A stretch of 35,139 bases of DNA. Source: SLFT01 sp964493075 (GTDB lineage Bacteria > Hydrogenedentota > Hydrogenedentia > Hydrogenedentales > CAITNO01). Position numbers and translations under genes: made by a program. The stretch spans positions 1-35,139 of the forward strand of contig CAZBNU010000017.1 of assembly GCA_964493075.1 (NCBI GenBank), read 5' to 3'. The notes under the pieces were generated by a model, which saw only the letters and a program-made list of their open reading frames with translations, did no database searches and had not been told where the DNA came from. Of this stretch, positions 9,301 through 16,768 are shown piece by piece; positions within the stretch are counted from its first letter, which is position 1, and each line of letters opens with the position of its first letter.

Positions 9301-10208
9301 GCGATTTCCTGGTCAATGGCTTCACCCCGTGTACGCACGGTAATGGACCACTGCAGGGTGCGCCTTCCCGCATTGCGCAGTGTCAGGGTAGAAGCGGGCT
9401 GATCACCCGATGACACCTCTTCCTGTTGCAGCGTCCTGGAATAGAACAGCGACAGTACGGTCGGTTCAACCACCAGATCGGTGATGGGCACGCCAAATCT
9501 GAAAAGAACCACAGCATCATTCCCCGGGCTTTCCGGAATGGAAATACGAAGACCGAAGTCAGTGCGCTCCTGTGTCCAGTTTACCTGCACGGTCACACTG
9601 CTTTGACGGGCAAGAGCGCCGCCATTGGGGGTAAGCGTCATATCTGACGGCAATGCTGTTGCCTCGACAGAGGGATCATTCCCCTCGAAATACTGGGCTG
9701 ACCAGTTAACGGCAATCTGTCCGCGGTTTTCAAGACGGAATTGCGCACTGGTACCACCCGCCTGAAGGGTAATAATATCCGGCGTAGCAAAAAGTTGGGG
9801 GGAAACGACCAGTGATATGGGCACTACCGCCTCAAAATTACGCGCCAACACCCGCACCGCTACATTGGAATAGGTGCCGGGCATCTGTCCGCTTCTGTCC
9901 GCTGTAAGGGCAATATGCTCCACGCCAGGAAGCAACACCCCGGAAGTCTTGCTGATATTGAGCCAGGGAATATCCCCTGCCGTCCAAGCCGCTTCCTCAG
10001 ACTCGCGCACCACCGTTTCAAGCGTCCATTCCAACGACCGGGAACCCAGATTACTCAAGGTCAACCTGCGGTCGGTCTGGTCTTCACTAAAAACGATGGA
10101 AGCCGGGCTTACCTCTAACTGCGTGGTGCGCGGGCACCCGGTAAGCATCACACTGACGCATCCAACGGCCAACAACAACGCTATCCCGCATATCTTCTTT
10201 TTCTTCAT
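6354..10208 (-). CDS. Giant lipoprotein paralogue: Ig-like repeats and vWA domain
   Basis: A 1284-aa predicted lipoprotein. Several in-frame starts lie further upstream, but the ATG at 10208 follows GAGGCGGT and begins a classic signal peptide (MKKKKICG...VSVMLTGC, then P-R). About five BACON/ASH-like repeats (residues 25-530) lead into a vWA domain at about 570-760 with MIDAS D-Y-T-G-S (Asp577), a H-G-T-S threonine site and F-I-T-D-G-N-D. The segment before the vWA (RSRPPYLLRFIFMLRD) matches the equivalent segment in its neighbour (RLRPPSLLRFNMLLRD), which shows common ancestry. After the vWA come another Ig-like repeat, a cohesin/dockerin-like beta-rich stretch and, near residue 1170, the Asp-rich WDRDEDGLLDFSDPFPDED, which resembles a calcium-binding type-3 thrombospondin or dockerin loop. 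The gap to the next gene is 51 nt. Confidence 0.88.
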   Translation of the reverse strand: MKKKKICGIALLLAVGCVSVMLTGCPRTTQLEVSPASIVFSEDQTDRRLTLSNLGSRSLEWTLETVVRESEEAAWTAGDIPWLNISKTSGVLLPGVEHIALTADRSGQMPGTYSNVAVRVLARNFEAVVPISLVVSPQLFATPDIITLQAGGTSAQFRLENRGQIAVNWSAQYFEGNDPSVEATALPSDMTLTPNGGALARQSSVTVQVNWTQERTDFGLRISIPESPGNDAVVLFRFGVPITDLVVEPTVLSLFYSRTLQQEEVSSGDQPASTLTLRNAGRRTLQWSITVRTRGEAIDQEIAPILVETVSGTLPPGESEAVLVRVADPETAIPGGGNYEIEIAVVDQEGVLIVPLVLESIALPVVIASDPPDENSISYTLKRTLDFGRTDTQLEFWVVNIGPLESRLNFQIRHEDEGLENPLIADVAPMFGDTNGPEGVFAVGEGRFVDAQRVVVTVDRTAMTEDVEYRDLFIEAWDEDGEARIDAVQPWQIQIRVERPPMTIEGAINRSRPPYLLRFIFMLRDTLGQVIPTQTAEDLAKINFVISENESPVDMNEVTMEMKGPEDLKVNMVLMLDYTGSMYYAGVGDEAFPRQPGDVLEEVKEAAAMFIDDLPPSYRVALMYHNDRQPLNRLIHPFSTNRESLKNALRLFTVPAQMHGTSDIWDALVDATDRIVAEDATDTLPYDDADIRAVLFITDGNDNSSTVASSAASSAAKDQRVRLYPLAYSAGVGINYPNLIPLAEETGGHFYNAGTADKLVNLLGHKRSLVLKPVAYDPTSGVAEFKIFNAGQGPLTWSILEEEVNPWLTSISPANGVTPPGAESLISVTVDPLLVTGVGEAGRSALQIQSSDGNGEVQVYLALESGTTTIQSLSLSMRDEPGLVWGEMQNQVVLSYVTPTQGSGSYSIRANYTQVDGGTISSVFEENGIYYPGDVRAGQISMNSTGISYDYAAATWEEVAQAEIYVRADYVPRFVNIFRMRFMPMTANTIPANVQAAFWEHTMKVELAPEGLLVFDAADITPNWRLVPENDGIYRMLTPKDYALPYGANGNLLRITFSNLWPFVEAADAAGIEPEFFLDMRVDNTMYYAPATDVRPSETVYFLYPSGPTNPDRPLRVSEEADLAGPSRTVEALAFPGIDAEATGAWDRDEDGLLDFSDPFPDEDSTPGRLTRPPVIRFVPGTQAVSVTVINNRLDRFNWSADVITPAGSSLVADQFSWSVLDSDSNWVPLGAGEVPAGLLAPGETENLLLHFDPRSLPVGTYPAQLLLDTDVFGLESTPIEAQP

Positions 10209-10316
10209 ACCGCCTCGGTGCTTTCTTGTCATCGCCGCAACCGCACGACTATAAACCATTAAATTGAAAACAGTATGCTCGCCTAAAGACGCTCCCATAC
10301 CGGGGAACGCCTGACA

Positions 10317-10940
10317 TTACTCTTCACTTTCTGCTGTGGCTTCGGAATCTTCGGCTTGACCTGTATCAAGCAACACACCCGCATCCTGCATGGCATCATA
10401 AGCGCCCCGGAAACCCGGACGGGGATTCCCCGTAGAATCGAAGGTGTGTATGTACGGCACTTTCACCGTTGACTCAAAACCCAGACCGCCATTCAGAACG
10501 TTTGCTTCCAAATGACGCCAATCCGTAATTACATTGGTATCGCCGGATAAATCCAGATACTCCAGTGACAACAAACCGGCTATGGCCTCTATATCCATAA
10601 TTTGGTTGTTGGCGAGGTGTAATTGCACCAATTTGGTCAGATTGCCTAACTGACCGATCTCCCGCACAGCGTTATTTGTCAGGTTAAGCCTGTTCAAATT
10701 CACGCAAAACTGCAGGCCCTCAAGACTGGCAACATTCAAGTCCGCTGCATTCAAGGTGCGAACCTGGCTCAAATCCCGTTGCGTCAGAAAAATTGACAAC
10801 GGTTTTCTGATCTCTGCACGTATTGCCGACTCCAATGCCTTGTCTGGAACAATGACGATAGGCGAACAGGCCGAGAGAACAAAGAGGAGGGCCATAGCCA
10901 CACCGACATAACGCCAGCGAAGAATCATTTGCATACCCAT
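10317..10940 (-). CDS. Leucine-rich-repeat lipoprotein
   Basis: A 207-aa predicted lipoprotein. The ATG at 10940 is preferred because AAAAAGG lies about 9 nt before it, and the frame then begins with a compact signal peptide ending FVLSAC (lipobox). Residues 25-60 (DKALESAIRAEI, L-T-x-x-D-L) match the N-cap seen in internalin-like LRR proteins. Four LRR units of about 22 residues follow (SLEGLQFCVNLNRLNLTNN, IGQLGNLTKLVQLHLANN, IAGLLSLEYLDLSGD). The tail is Glu/Ser/Ala-rich and probably disordered. It is the first gene after the 11.4-kb promoter and 108 nt before the first giant vWA lipoprotein, so it is probably co-transcribed with it. A protein-binding role is inferred from the fold. Confidence 0.85.
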   Translation of the reverse strand: MGMQMILRWRYVGVAMALLFVLSACSPIVIVPDKALESAIRAEIRKPLSIFLTQRDLSQVRTLNAADLNVASLEGLQFCVNLNRLNLTNNAVREIGQLGNLTKLVQLHLANNQIMDIEAIAGLLSLEYLDLSGDTNVITDWRHLEANVLNGGLGFESTVKVPYIHTFDSTGNPRPGFRGAYDAMQDAGVLLDTGQAEDSEATAESEE

Positions 10941-11717
10941 TGAATGTACCTTTTTACTTGACCGCCGTGCGCGTAAGGCAAACAGAGACCTGTTCTCCGA
11001 AAGACCATGCAGAGACGGCTGGTTTTTTGCAACCACTACTTATCTCCCAAGGATACCAACACAACTGTTACGAAGGCCCGACATACCCGACAATACATCA
11101 CTGCGTATCATTGGGTGTGGGGATATAACACTTGTCATCAATAAACATCATCAGCGGAGAAGCGCCTCCAAAAAACGTAAGGAGGCCGTTAAATACTTGG
11201 GCAAACACACAAATAAAGTCTTCCCACTGACCTGCGCGTGCCACCTTTGATTTCGTTACTGGTGTGATATGTTTCACTTCCTGTTTCCTTGTTCTGAACG
11301 TTATCGGGAATACTATCCCGCCCTAAAACAACAATTCAACTAACGCCTATTTTACCACTTTGTCTATATATTACTCCATTTTAACTCAAATGTCAAGAAT
11401 TTATTGCCGCGCCATGGTTTTGCGGCCAATCAATCTGTAACACGTCCATATCCGGTTACTTCACCCTATCCATGCCACGCCTGTTACAAGTAATAAAAAT
11501 GTCGCTGTAAATAGGGACGAACGCCGGAACAACAAACGCCATGTCTTGCGCTCAGCACAGCCTTCATGACATCCACCTGTGTGTAAATCTTCGTTTTAAT
11601 TCTGTCTTGAAGTATGCTTGAGCACCACTCTACCCTTAAACTATCAAAAGCCCCCTTTCTTATGGCATTATATCATAGTGTGAAACAAATAAACGCTACT
11701 TTTTTTAGGAGACTCAT
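10941..11717. other. 777-bp intergenic region between divergent transcription units
   Basis: No convincing gene is seen on either strand. It holds the consensus minus-strand promoter at 11368-11396 and, downstream of it, an untranslated leader of about 420 nt. The leader contains a small inverted repeat GCCTCC...GGAGGC at 11164-11186 with an A-rich 11-nt loop. The stretch next to the plus-strand aldolase gene is AT-rich and should carry its promoter, but I could not choose one. No tRNA, riboswitch or terminator that I recognise. Confidence 0.6.
11368..11396 (-). promoter_or_regulatory. Sigma-70-type promoter for the lipoprotein block
   Basis: On the minus strand, a perfect TTGACA (11391-11396) is followed by a 17-bp spacer and TAATAT (11368-11373, 4 of 6 to consensus). 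Transcription would start near 11361 and read into the LRR lipoprotein gene. The 15 bases running from the -35 box upstream are almost identical to those at the promoter at 31101-31129. Confidence 0.6.
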
Positions 11718-12698
11718 ATGGAAATTCAAAAATTTATGCAAGGCTCAATTGCACCAACCTTTACTGTTTTCAAAGAAGACGGCGCCCTTGACGATACGGG
11801 CCAACGTCGCTTCCTTGATTTCCTGCTTGATATGGACGCGATTAATGCATTTTTCATTCGTTCAGGCATGGGTCTTATGTATACATTCAGCATGGATGAT
11901 ACCAAACAGATTGCCCGGAATGTGTGTGCCCATCTGAAGGGTGCAGCGCCTGTATTGCTGGGATGCAGCGGCATCTGGGACCGTAACTACGATAAGCGCC
12001 CCGATCCACTTCACTACATCGAGCAAGGTGTTGAACTGGGCAATTACGCGCACGAACTGGGCGCTGCCGGCGCAGTCTATACCGTACCCGAAGGCCTGAT
12101 ACCCCACGCAGGTGAAACGGAACAGCAGATGATCGAACGCTATTTCACCACCCTCTGCGAACGGGTTGCCGGCCCGGTATTCGTCTATCAACCGCCCGGC
12201 ACCTTGAAGAACTACGAGATTACTCCAGAAACACTGGGCAAACTCGCCAACATTAAGAATTTCAGGGGCGGCAAATTCTCCACCATGGACGGATACTACA
12301 CCTACGAACTTATGCGCGCCGTACGGGAAAAATCCTTTATCTACATCGTCGGCTGTGAAACCATGTTTTATGCAGGCCTGTTTCTTGGGGCACGCGCCTG
12401 CATCGGACAGGGCGCAATTCTGAATCCACAGATTCTGAACGCCATGCTTGATCGCTACCGCAGCGGCAACTATTCCGGCGTGATGCGTGCAGAAGATTCC
12501 ATTAACACACTGGTGCAGAACATCACAAACCCCGTAGATTTCCTGAAGATGTATGCCACCGAAAAAGGCTACGCAACACCACTCTATACACGATCCCAGA
12601 AGTCAAACCCTTACATGACCGACAGGGACCCCATCACGAAGGAGGAGTACAATCGATTCAAGACTGTTTATGAAACGGAATTACTGCCTTATCTGTAA
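11718..12698 (+). CDS. Divergent DapA/NAL-family class I aldolase
   Basis: A 326-aa TIM-barrel protein of the dihydrodipicolinate synthase / N-acetylneuraminate lyase family. These enzymes form a Schiff base between pyruvate (or another 2-oxo acid) and a lysine. That Lys appears at 186 (FRGGKFST), and the helper Tyr at 157 (VYQPPGT, equivalent to the Y-N-x-P motif). The usual GTTGE motif is replaced by RSGMGLMYTFS, so the carboxylate-binding site is altered and true DapA activity is unlikely. A role in sugar-acid or sialic-acid-like cleavage is possible. TTAGGAG precedes the ATG at a good distance. It is not linked to dapB; the nearest downstream gene is ksgA, 129 bp away. Confidence 0.85.
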   Translation: MEIQKFMQGSIAPTFTVFKEDGALDDTGQRRFLDFLLDMDAINAFFIRSGMGLMYTFSMDDTKQIARNVCAHLKGAAPVLLGCSGIWDRNYDKRPDPLHYIEQGVELGNYAHELGAAGAVYTVPEGLIPHAGETEQQMIERYFTTLCERVAGPVFVYQPPGTLKNYEITPETLGKLANIKNFRGGKFSTMDGYYTYELMRAVREKSFIYIVGCETMFYAGLFLGARACIGQGAILNPQILNAMLDRYRSGNYSGVMRAEDSINTLVQNITNPVDFLKMYATEKGYATPLYTRSQKSNPYMTDRDPITKEEYNRFKTVYETELLPYL

Positions 12699-12827
12699 GC
12701 AGCAGAATGTATCAGGCGACCATGCGACTATAAAAGGTGGCCACAGTACATAACACATCTTTATTGTTATAGCGACTACGAGCCCTTAAAGTACGGAACC
12801 ATTACATCAATAACCGAAGTGAAATCT

Positions 12828-13721
12828 ATGCATCCAGCATCCCCCCACGAGCCTTCCCCTCAGTATCCCAAACTAAAGGATCTGTGCCACAGACATAACA
12901 TCCGATTCAAGAAGGGCCTTGGCCAGAATCTGCTTCTTGATGACAATATCAACGCCATTATGGTCAATGCCGCCGGACTGACGAAGGACGATGGCGTTAT
13001 TGAAGTAGGCGCCGGACTTGGCGCGTTGACGCGCAGACTGATCGAACAGGCGGGACAGGTGCTGTCCTTAGAAATAGATGCCACCTTCATGCCCTGCCTC
13101 GAAGAACAATTCGGCAACAAGGAAAATGTGCATCTTTTCCGAGGCGACATCCTCAATCACGAGTTGGAAGACCTCACGCAAGAATATCTGCCCCATGCCA
13201 AATGCCTGAAAATGGTTTCAAACCTTCCCTATTACATCACTACGCCGGTGCTGTTCCATTTTCTTGAAAGCCCGGTTTATTTTGAACGGCTCGTGGTAAT
13301 GACGCAACTCGAAGTAGGCGAACGGTTGACCGCGCCCGTGAACAACGCCAATTATGGCGCATTGTCCATTGCAGCGAAACTCTACGCCGAAACCGATATC
13401 GTGCATCGTGTGCCCGCAAGTTGCTTTCTTCCCAAACCCAAAGTGGACAGTTGCGTTGTAAGATTCCGATGCCGACGCGAGCCGCCAATCCCAGGCATGG
13501 ACGTGGCCCATACCATGCGCGTAGTACGTTCCGCTTTTGGCAAACGTCGCAAAACCTTGCGCAATACCCTTACAGGCGGCATGCTTGGCATGACACGGGA
13601 ACAAGCGCTCCAATCACTGGAGACAGCGGGCATAGACCCGGGCCGCCGTCCGCAAACCCTGGACTGGCGTGAATTTGCCACACTGGCAAGTGCGGTGCGG
13701 GAAGCCATGGCCAGCGAATAG
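12828..13721 (+). CDS. ksgA: 16S rRNA (adenine-N6,N6) dimethyltransferase
   Basis: This enzyme (RsmA) dimethylates two adjacent adenosines in the 3'-terminal helix of 16S rRNA during small-subunit assembly. Motifs in order: KKGLGQNLLLD at the N-terminus, the SAM site VIEVGAGLGALTRRL, the acidic LEIDATF, then RGDIL, the target-base motif VSNLPYYITTPV, and the C-terminal SCFLPKPKVDSCVVRF and FGKRRKTLRNTL. At 297 aa it is slightly longer than usual because of a Pro/His-rich N-terminus. The ATG at 12828 is preferred over a GTG three codons earlier; neither has a strong ribosome site. It ends 4 bp before the end of the convergent minus-strand gene. Confidence 0.95.
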   Translation: MHPASPHEPSPQYPKLKDLCHRHNIRFKKGLGQNLLLDDNINAIMVNAAGLTKDDGVIEVGAGLGALTRRLIEQAGQVLSLEIDATFMPCLEEQFGNKENVHLFRGDILNHELEDLTQEYLPHAKCLKMVSNLPYYITTPVLFHFLESPVYFERLVVMTQLEVGERLTAPVNNANYGALSIAAKLYAETDIVHRVPASCFLPKPKVDSCVVRFRCRREPPIPGMDVAHTMRVVRSAFGKRRKTLRNTLTGGMLGMTREQALQSLETAGIDPGRRPQTLDWREFATLASAVREAMASE

Positions 13722-13725
13722 CGTT

Positions 13726-14796
13726 TCAGGTGTTCTCGTGCCAGAAGTGAAGCATCTCTTCGCTCTCTTCGCGTGAAGCAGGCGTCACCAGAGGACGCAG
13801 GATAACCCTTGCACCGGTTTCACAAACCAATCCCGCGAGACGCTGCATGTAGCCTTGCCAAGTCTCACCAGGCTTTTCTGCAATGCGACTGTATAACACC
13901 GTTCCTGTCTTCGCGCAGATTTCCATTACTTCACGCGTATCGTAGTATTCCGGATTACCCAGGTCAATGGCACGCACAACGCTCAAACCGCACAGTTGTT
14001 CCAGAAGGGTGGGATGTTTACCACAAAAATGGGTAAAGACGCCGCCGAGCGCTTCCGCAGTCCTTTGTATCTGCGGCAACACATGCTCCTCAATCATCTC
14101 AGGAGAAATCAAGGTCACCGTATCTTCTGAGGAGCGCACCCCAGCATGGGGAAAAAATACGCCTTGGCTGGTGCCGTGACCGTGTATCATACTGTGCGCG
14201 GGTTCTGCAAGCCATTTTTTCATGCACAAGGTGGCATGCACGTAGAACTCCCGCGACAGGTCAAGTAGTTCCCTGATCCACGCACTGGCGTCTGGGTCAG
14301 CAAGTTCATAGAACAATTCTTCCCCATACAGCAGGTGCGCAATATCGAAAACACCCTGAGTGTCTGCCTGGTAAGCCACAATGCCCTGTTCGCCGGACTC
14401 ATTATGAATGTCATAAAAAGATTCCGCCAGCAACATGGTCTCGCTCTTCTCCATATTTTCTAATGCGGCTGCACGAATAGCTTCGCGGGCCAAGGGTTCT
14501 CCCGGCCAGGGCATGGCCGCTTCAGGTAGACGATACCCCAGCCCCGCCATGGCGGGCACAAAGATAACCCCAAGATTGGGACGCACACAGGGAATACCGT
14601 CGGTGGGCCAGTCAACGACAGGGCGTGCCCGGCGTATTTCCGAATCCCACATGGCGCGGGGACTATGGAAACGTGCCGGATAATTGTGCAGATCATACAG
14701 GTCCTGCGTTTCTGCTGGAATCAAAATCAAACTTGGGCCTTCACCACGCCAGAACGCCTCATGTTGTTTTATCTTTGTTTCCGTTGTAACCGTCAC
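13726..14796 (-). CDS. URO-D superfamily protein (uroporphyrinogen decarboxylase-like)
   Basis: A 356-aa protein of the uroporphyrinogen-decarboxylase superfamily, which also includes the MtaA/CmuA-type corrinoid methyltransferases. The C-terminal half has the family signature FTHFCGKHPTLLEQL and a Gly-rich IHGHGTSQGVFFPH loop. The start is placed at GTG 14796 because GGAG lies 8 nt upstream of it; a GTG 15 codons earlier lacks a site. It lacks the N-terminal RQAGRY motif of real HemE, and no other haem genes are near, so haem synthesis is unlikely. Stand-alone members of this kind are common in Hydrogenedentota, Planctomycetes and Lentisphaerae, and their substrates are mostly unknown. Confidence 0.8.
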   Translation of the reverse strand: MTVTTETKIKQHEAFWRGEGPSLILIPAETQDLYDLHNYPARFHSPRAMWDSEIRRARPVVDWPTDGIPCVRPNLGVIFVPAMAGLGYRLPEAAMPWPGEPLAREAIRAAALENMEKSETMLLAESFYDIHNESGEQGIVAYQADTQGVFDIAHLLYGEELFYELADPDASAWIRELLDLSREFYVHATLCMKKWLAEPAHSMIHGHGTSQGVFFPHAGVRSSEDTVTLISPEMIEEHVLPQIQRTAEALGGVFTHFCGKHPTLLEQLCGLSVVRAIDLGNPEYYDTREVMEICAKTGTVLYSRIAEKPGETWQGYMQRLAGLVCETGARVILRPLVTPASREESEEMLHFWHENT

Positions 14797-14926
14797 TTGA
14801 TATACTCCTTGCTTTCCGTACTGCTGTAAAAACGCTTGCACCGGGAATCATATCCACCCAGCAAGATGTTATCATAGCATCCAACATGGTGAAAAACTAC
14901 CGACGGAACAAAAGGAGAGAAGAAAG

Positions 14927-15376
14927 ATGGAAGAGGTCAGCAAGGACAATCTGGTACGGCTTATCTATGTGAGTATCATGACAGCAGACTGCAATACTGA
15001 GGCGCTGGAAAACATTCTAAAAGTTTCCCGTGAAAACAATTCCAAGCGGCAAATAACGGGCATGCTCTGTTATGACCCCGCTTTTTTTATGCAGTGTATT
15101 GAAGGCCCCAGAGAATTTATTAACGGTTTATATACCAGCATCAGCCGGGACAAGCGGCACATGAATCTTACGTTGTTGGAATATCAGGACGTTAAAGAAA
15201 GGCTATTTGGCGACTGGTCTATGGGTTTTGTTCCCAGCGGCGCTATAGATAAGGTTATTCTTGAAAAGTACGCCACCAGCGGCGGACGCTTCAACCCCTT
15301 TGCGCTCAGCGGCCAACAGGCCAGGCAATTCCTGATAGACGTAACCCATCTCATTGAGGCAAAGAAAAGCCACTAA
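14927..15376 (+). CDS. Short BLUF photoreceptor, PixD-like (copy 1)
   Basis: A 149-aa flavin-binding blue-light sensor. The BLUF residues line up with cyanobacterial PixD at a constant offset of six: Tyr14 (LIYVS), Asn38 (ENNSKRQITG), Gln56 (FFMQCIEG), Trp97 and Met99 (GDWSMGF). All photocycle residues are therefore present. Like PixD it has no output domain, only a C-terminal helical cap (SGQQARQFLIDV), so it should signal by binding a partner. AAAGGAGAG precedes the ATG. A second BLUF gene of the same length follows 95 bp downstream. Confidence 0.93.
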   Translation: MEEVSKDNLVRLIYVSIMTADCNTEALENILKVSRENNSKRQITGMLCYDPAFFMQCIEGPREFINGLYTSISRDKRHMNLTLLEYQDVKERLFGDWSMGFVPSGAIDKVILEKYATSGGRFNPFALSGQQARQFLIDVTHLIEAKKSH

Positions 15377-15420
15377 AGGAAATTTGTTTGGCGAAGCGAC
15401 ACGGTATACAATCCTATTCA

Positions 15421-15429
15421 TGCTATACT
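15421..15429 (+). promoter_or_regulatory. Extended -10 promoter before second BLUF gene
   Basis: TGC followed by TATACT forms an extended -10 element; no good -35 is visible. Transcription would begin near 15436, some 36 nt before the BLUF start. This would let the second copy be expressed separately from the first. Confidence 0.4.
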
Positions 15430-15471
15430 AGATCGCGTTAACAGACAAATCACAACATAAGGTTTGCAGCC

Positions 15472-15921
15472 ATGAAAAGTGATCAACAAAATAAATTGGT
15501 GCGCTTGATCTATGTAAGCGTGATGACAGAGGCGTGCGACACTGAGGCGCTTGAAAATATATTGAAGATTTCACGTCTCAATAACAAAAAGAACGATATA
15601 ACCGGGGTATTGTGTTACGATCCCACGTATTTTTTGCAATCGCTGGAGGGTCCACGGGAAAGTATCAATGCCCTATACACCAACATCAGCCGGGACGTGC
15701 GCCATCAATATCTGACCCTGCTTGAGTACGCTGATATTGAGAAACGCCTTTTTGGCGATTGGTCCATGGGTTTTATGTCCAGCAACACACTCGACCGTGA
15801 ACTACTGGAGAAGTATACTTTTGGCAGCGGAAAATTCAACCCCTTTGTCCTAAATGGACAACAGGTACGAAACTTTCTTTTGGATGTGGTCAAGCTCAAA
15901 CGCAAACACGTAACCTATTGA
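15472..15921 (+). CDS. Short BLUF photoreceptor, PixD-like (copy 2)
   Basis: A 149-aa paralogue of the preceding gene, of exactly equal length with no apparent indel. Tyr14, Asn38 (LNNKKNDITG), Gln56 (YFLQSLEG), Trp97 and Met99 are all kept, so it should bind flavin and photocycle. Differences concentrate in residues 40-57 and in the C-terminal cap, whose tail (KLKRKHVTY) is more basic. AAGG lies about 10 nt before the ATG. The equal lengths suggest that mixed oligomers are possible, as PixD forms ring-shaped complexes; this is inference. Confidence 0.93.
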   Translation: MKSDQQNKLVRLIYVSVMTEACDTEALENILKISRLNNKKNDITGVLCYDPTYFLQSLEGPRESINALYTNISRDVRHQYLTLLEYADIEKRLFGDWSMGFMSSNTLDRELLEKYTFGSGKFNPFVLNGQQVRNFLLDVVKLKRKHVTY

Positions 15922-15993
15922 TACCTGCTGCGCTTAAACCAACTACGCGGAAAGATAATCTGTGGCCCACGGCGTTAACAGGAACATAGCAAC

Positions 15994-16731
15994 TTGACAT
16001 CACCTACTGCCAGCACCAAAGAAGTAAGCGGCGCGAAAAGGATATGGCCCAAGTTTCTGGTGTTCGTTGTTGTTATTGCACTTTGGTATCTGTTGCTGCA
16101 GATTTCTCCTTTGGATAAGTGGCTTCTGGTTTTTTTAGCCCGTTTAGAAAACTCTGGGTTCTGGGGGCCTCTTCTTTTTATTCTGCTGTACATACCCGCC
16201 TGCGTGCTCATGTTTCCGGATATCCTGCCCAACGCCGCAGCCGGCGCTATCTGGGGCATTTCAACAGGTACGGTGGTGGTGTCTGTAGGCCGGATGCTGG
16301 GCAGCACAGCCACTTTTCTGCTGGCGCGGTATATTACGCGAAGATGGCAGGAGCGCCGCATGGCGACCGACCCCAAGTTTGCCGCCGTGGCCAGAGCCGT
16401 CGAACGGGAGGGGTTTCGGTTTGTACTGCTGTTGCGCCTGTGTCCCTTGTTCCCCGTCATCATGCTCAATTACGGGCTGGGCATGACAAGCGTCCGCCTT
16501 CGCTCTTATATGCTGGGCACACTGTTGGGGCTGATTCCTCGCACCATGATCGTGGCCTACTCTGGCTCCGGGCTGCGGTCGGTCATGGATTTGGCTTCAG
16601 GCCAACGCCTGCAAGCCGCAGGCAATCCAATGGTCTATTGGGGCGGCCTGGCGTTAAGTCTGATTGTTTTCGTTATTCTGGCACATAAAGCCCGTCAACT
16701 CATACAAGAAGCCACCAGCGCAACCGAATAA
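15994..16731 (+). CDS. TVP38/TMEM64 (VTT domain) membrane protein
   Basis: A 245-aa integral membrane protein of the VTT/DedA-like superfamily, whose members are linked to lipid flipping. The N-terminal helix (FLVFVVVIALWYLLL) is followed by the family core: FPDILPNAAAGAIWG, a GRMLGSTATFLLARY glycine-rich helix, then LLLRLCPLFPVIMLNYGLG, the R-x-x-P re-entrant motif, and SYMLGTLLGLIPRT. It starts at a TTG with AGGA about 10 nt upstream; no other start codon fits better. It follows the BLUF pair by 72 bp on the same strand and may be co-transcribed, though nothing shows a functional link. Confidence 0.88.
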   Translation: MTSPTASTKEVSGAKRIWPKFLVFVVVIALWYLLLQISPLDKWLLVFLARLENSGFWGPLLFILLYIPACVLMFPDILPNAAAGAIWGISTGTVVVSVGRMLGSTATFLLARYITRRWQERRMATDPKFAAVARAVEREGFRFVLLLRLCPLFPVIMLNYGLGMTSVRLRSYMLGTLLGLIPRTMIVAYSGSGLRSVMDLASGQRLQAAGNPMVYWGGLALSLIVFVILAHKARQLIQEATSATE

Positions 16732-16768
16732 CGGTTGCCAACCATAAGAAACCGCCCCCCCGTCTATC

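Noticed and set aside
11614..11937. A 107-codon plus-strand frame overlapping the aldolase start
   Set aside because: It is in another frame across the promoter region and the first part of the aldolase, and shows no domain and no ribosome site.
13726..14796. Assignment as HemE (haem synthesis)
   Set aside because: The N-terminal substrate-binding motif of HemE is missing and no other haem genes are near; only superfamily membership is supported.
15472..15921. Loss of the BLUF glutamine in the second copy (N-D-I-T-G against R-Q-I-T-G in the first)
   Set aside because: Alignment to PixD shows that the photoactive Gln is in F-L-Q-x-L-E-G and is present in both copies; the Q/D change is at a non-catalytic position.
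15994..15999. TTGACA as a -35 box
   Set aside because: It coincides with the TTG start codon and second codon of the VTT membrane protein, and no -10 box follows at the right distance.
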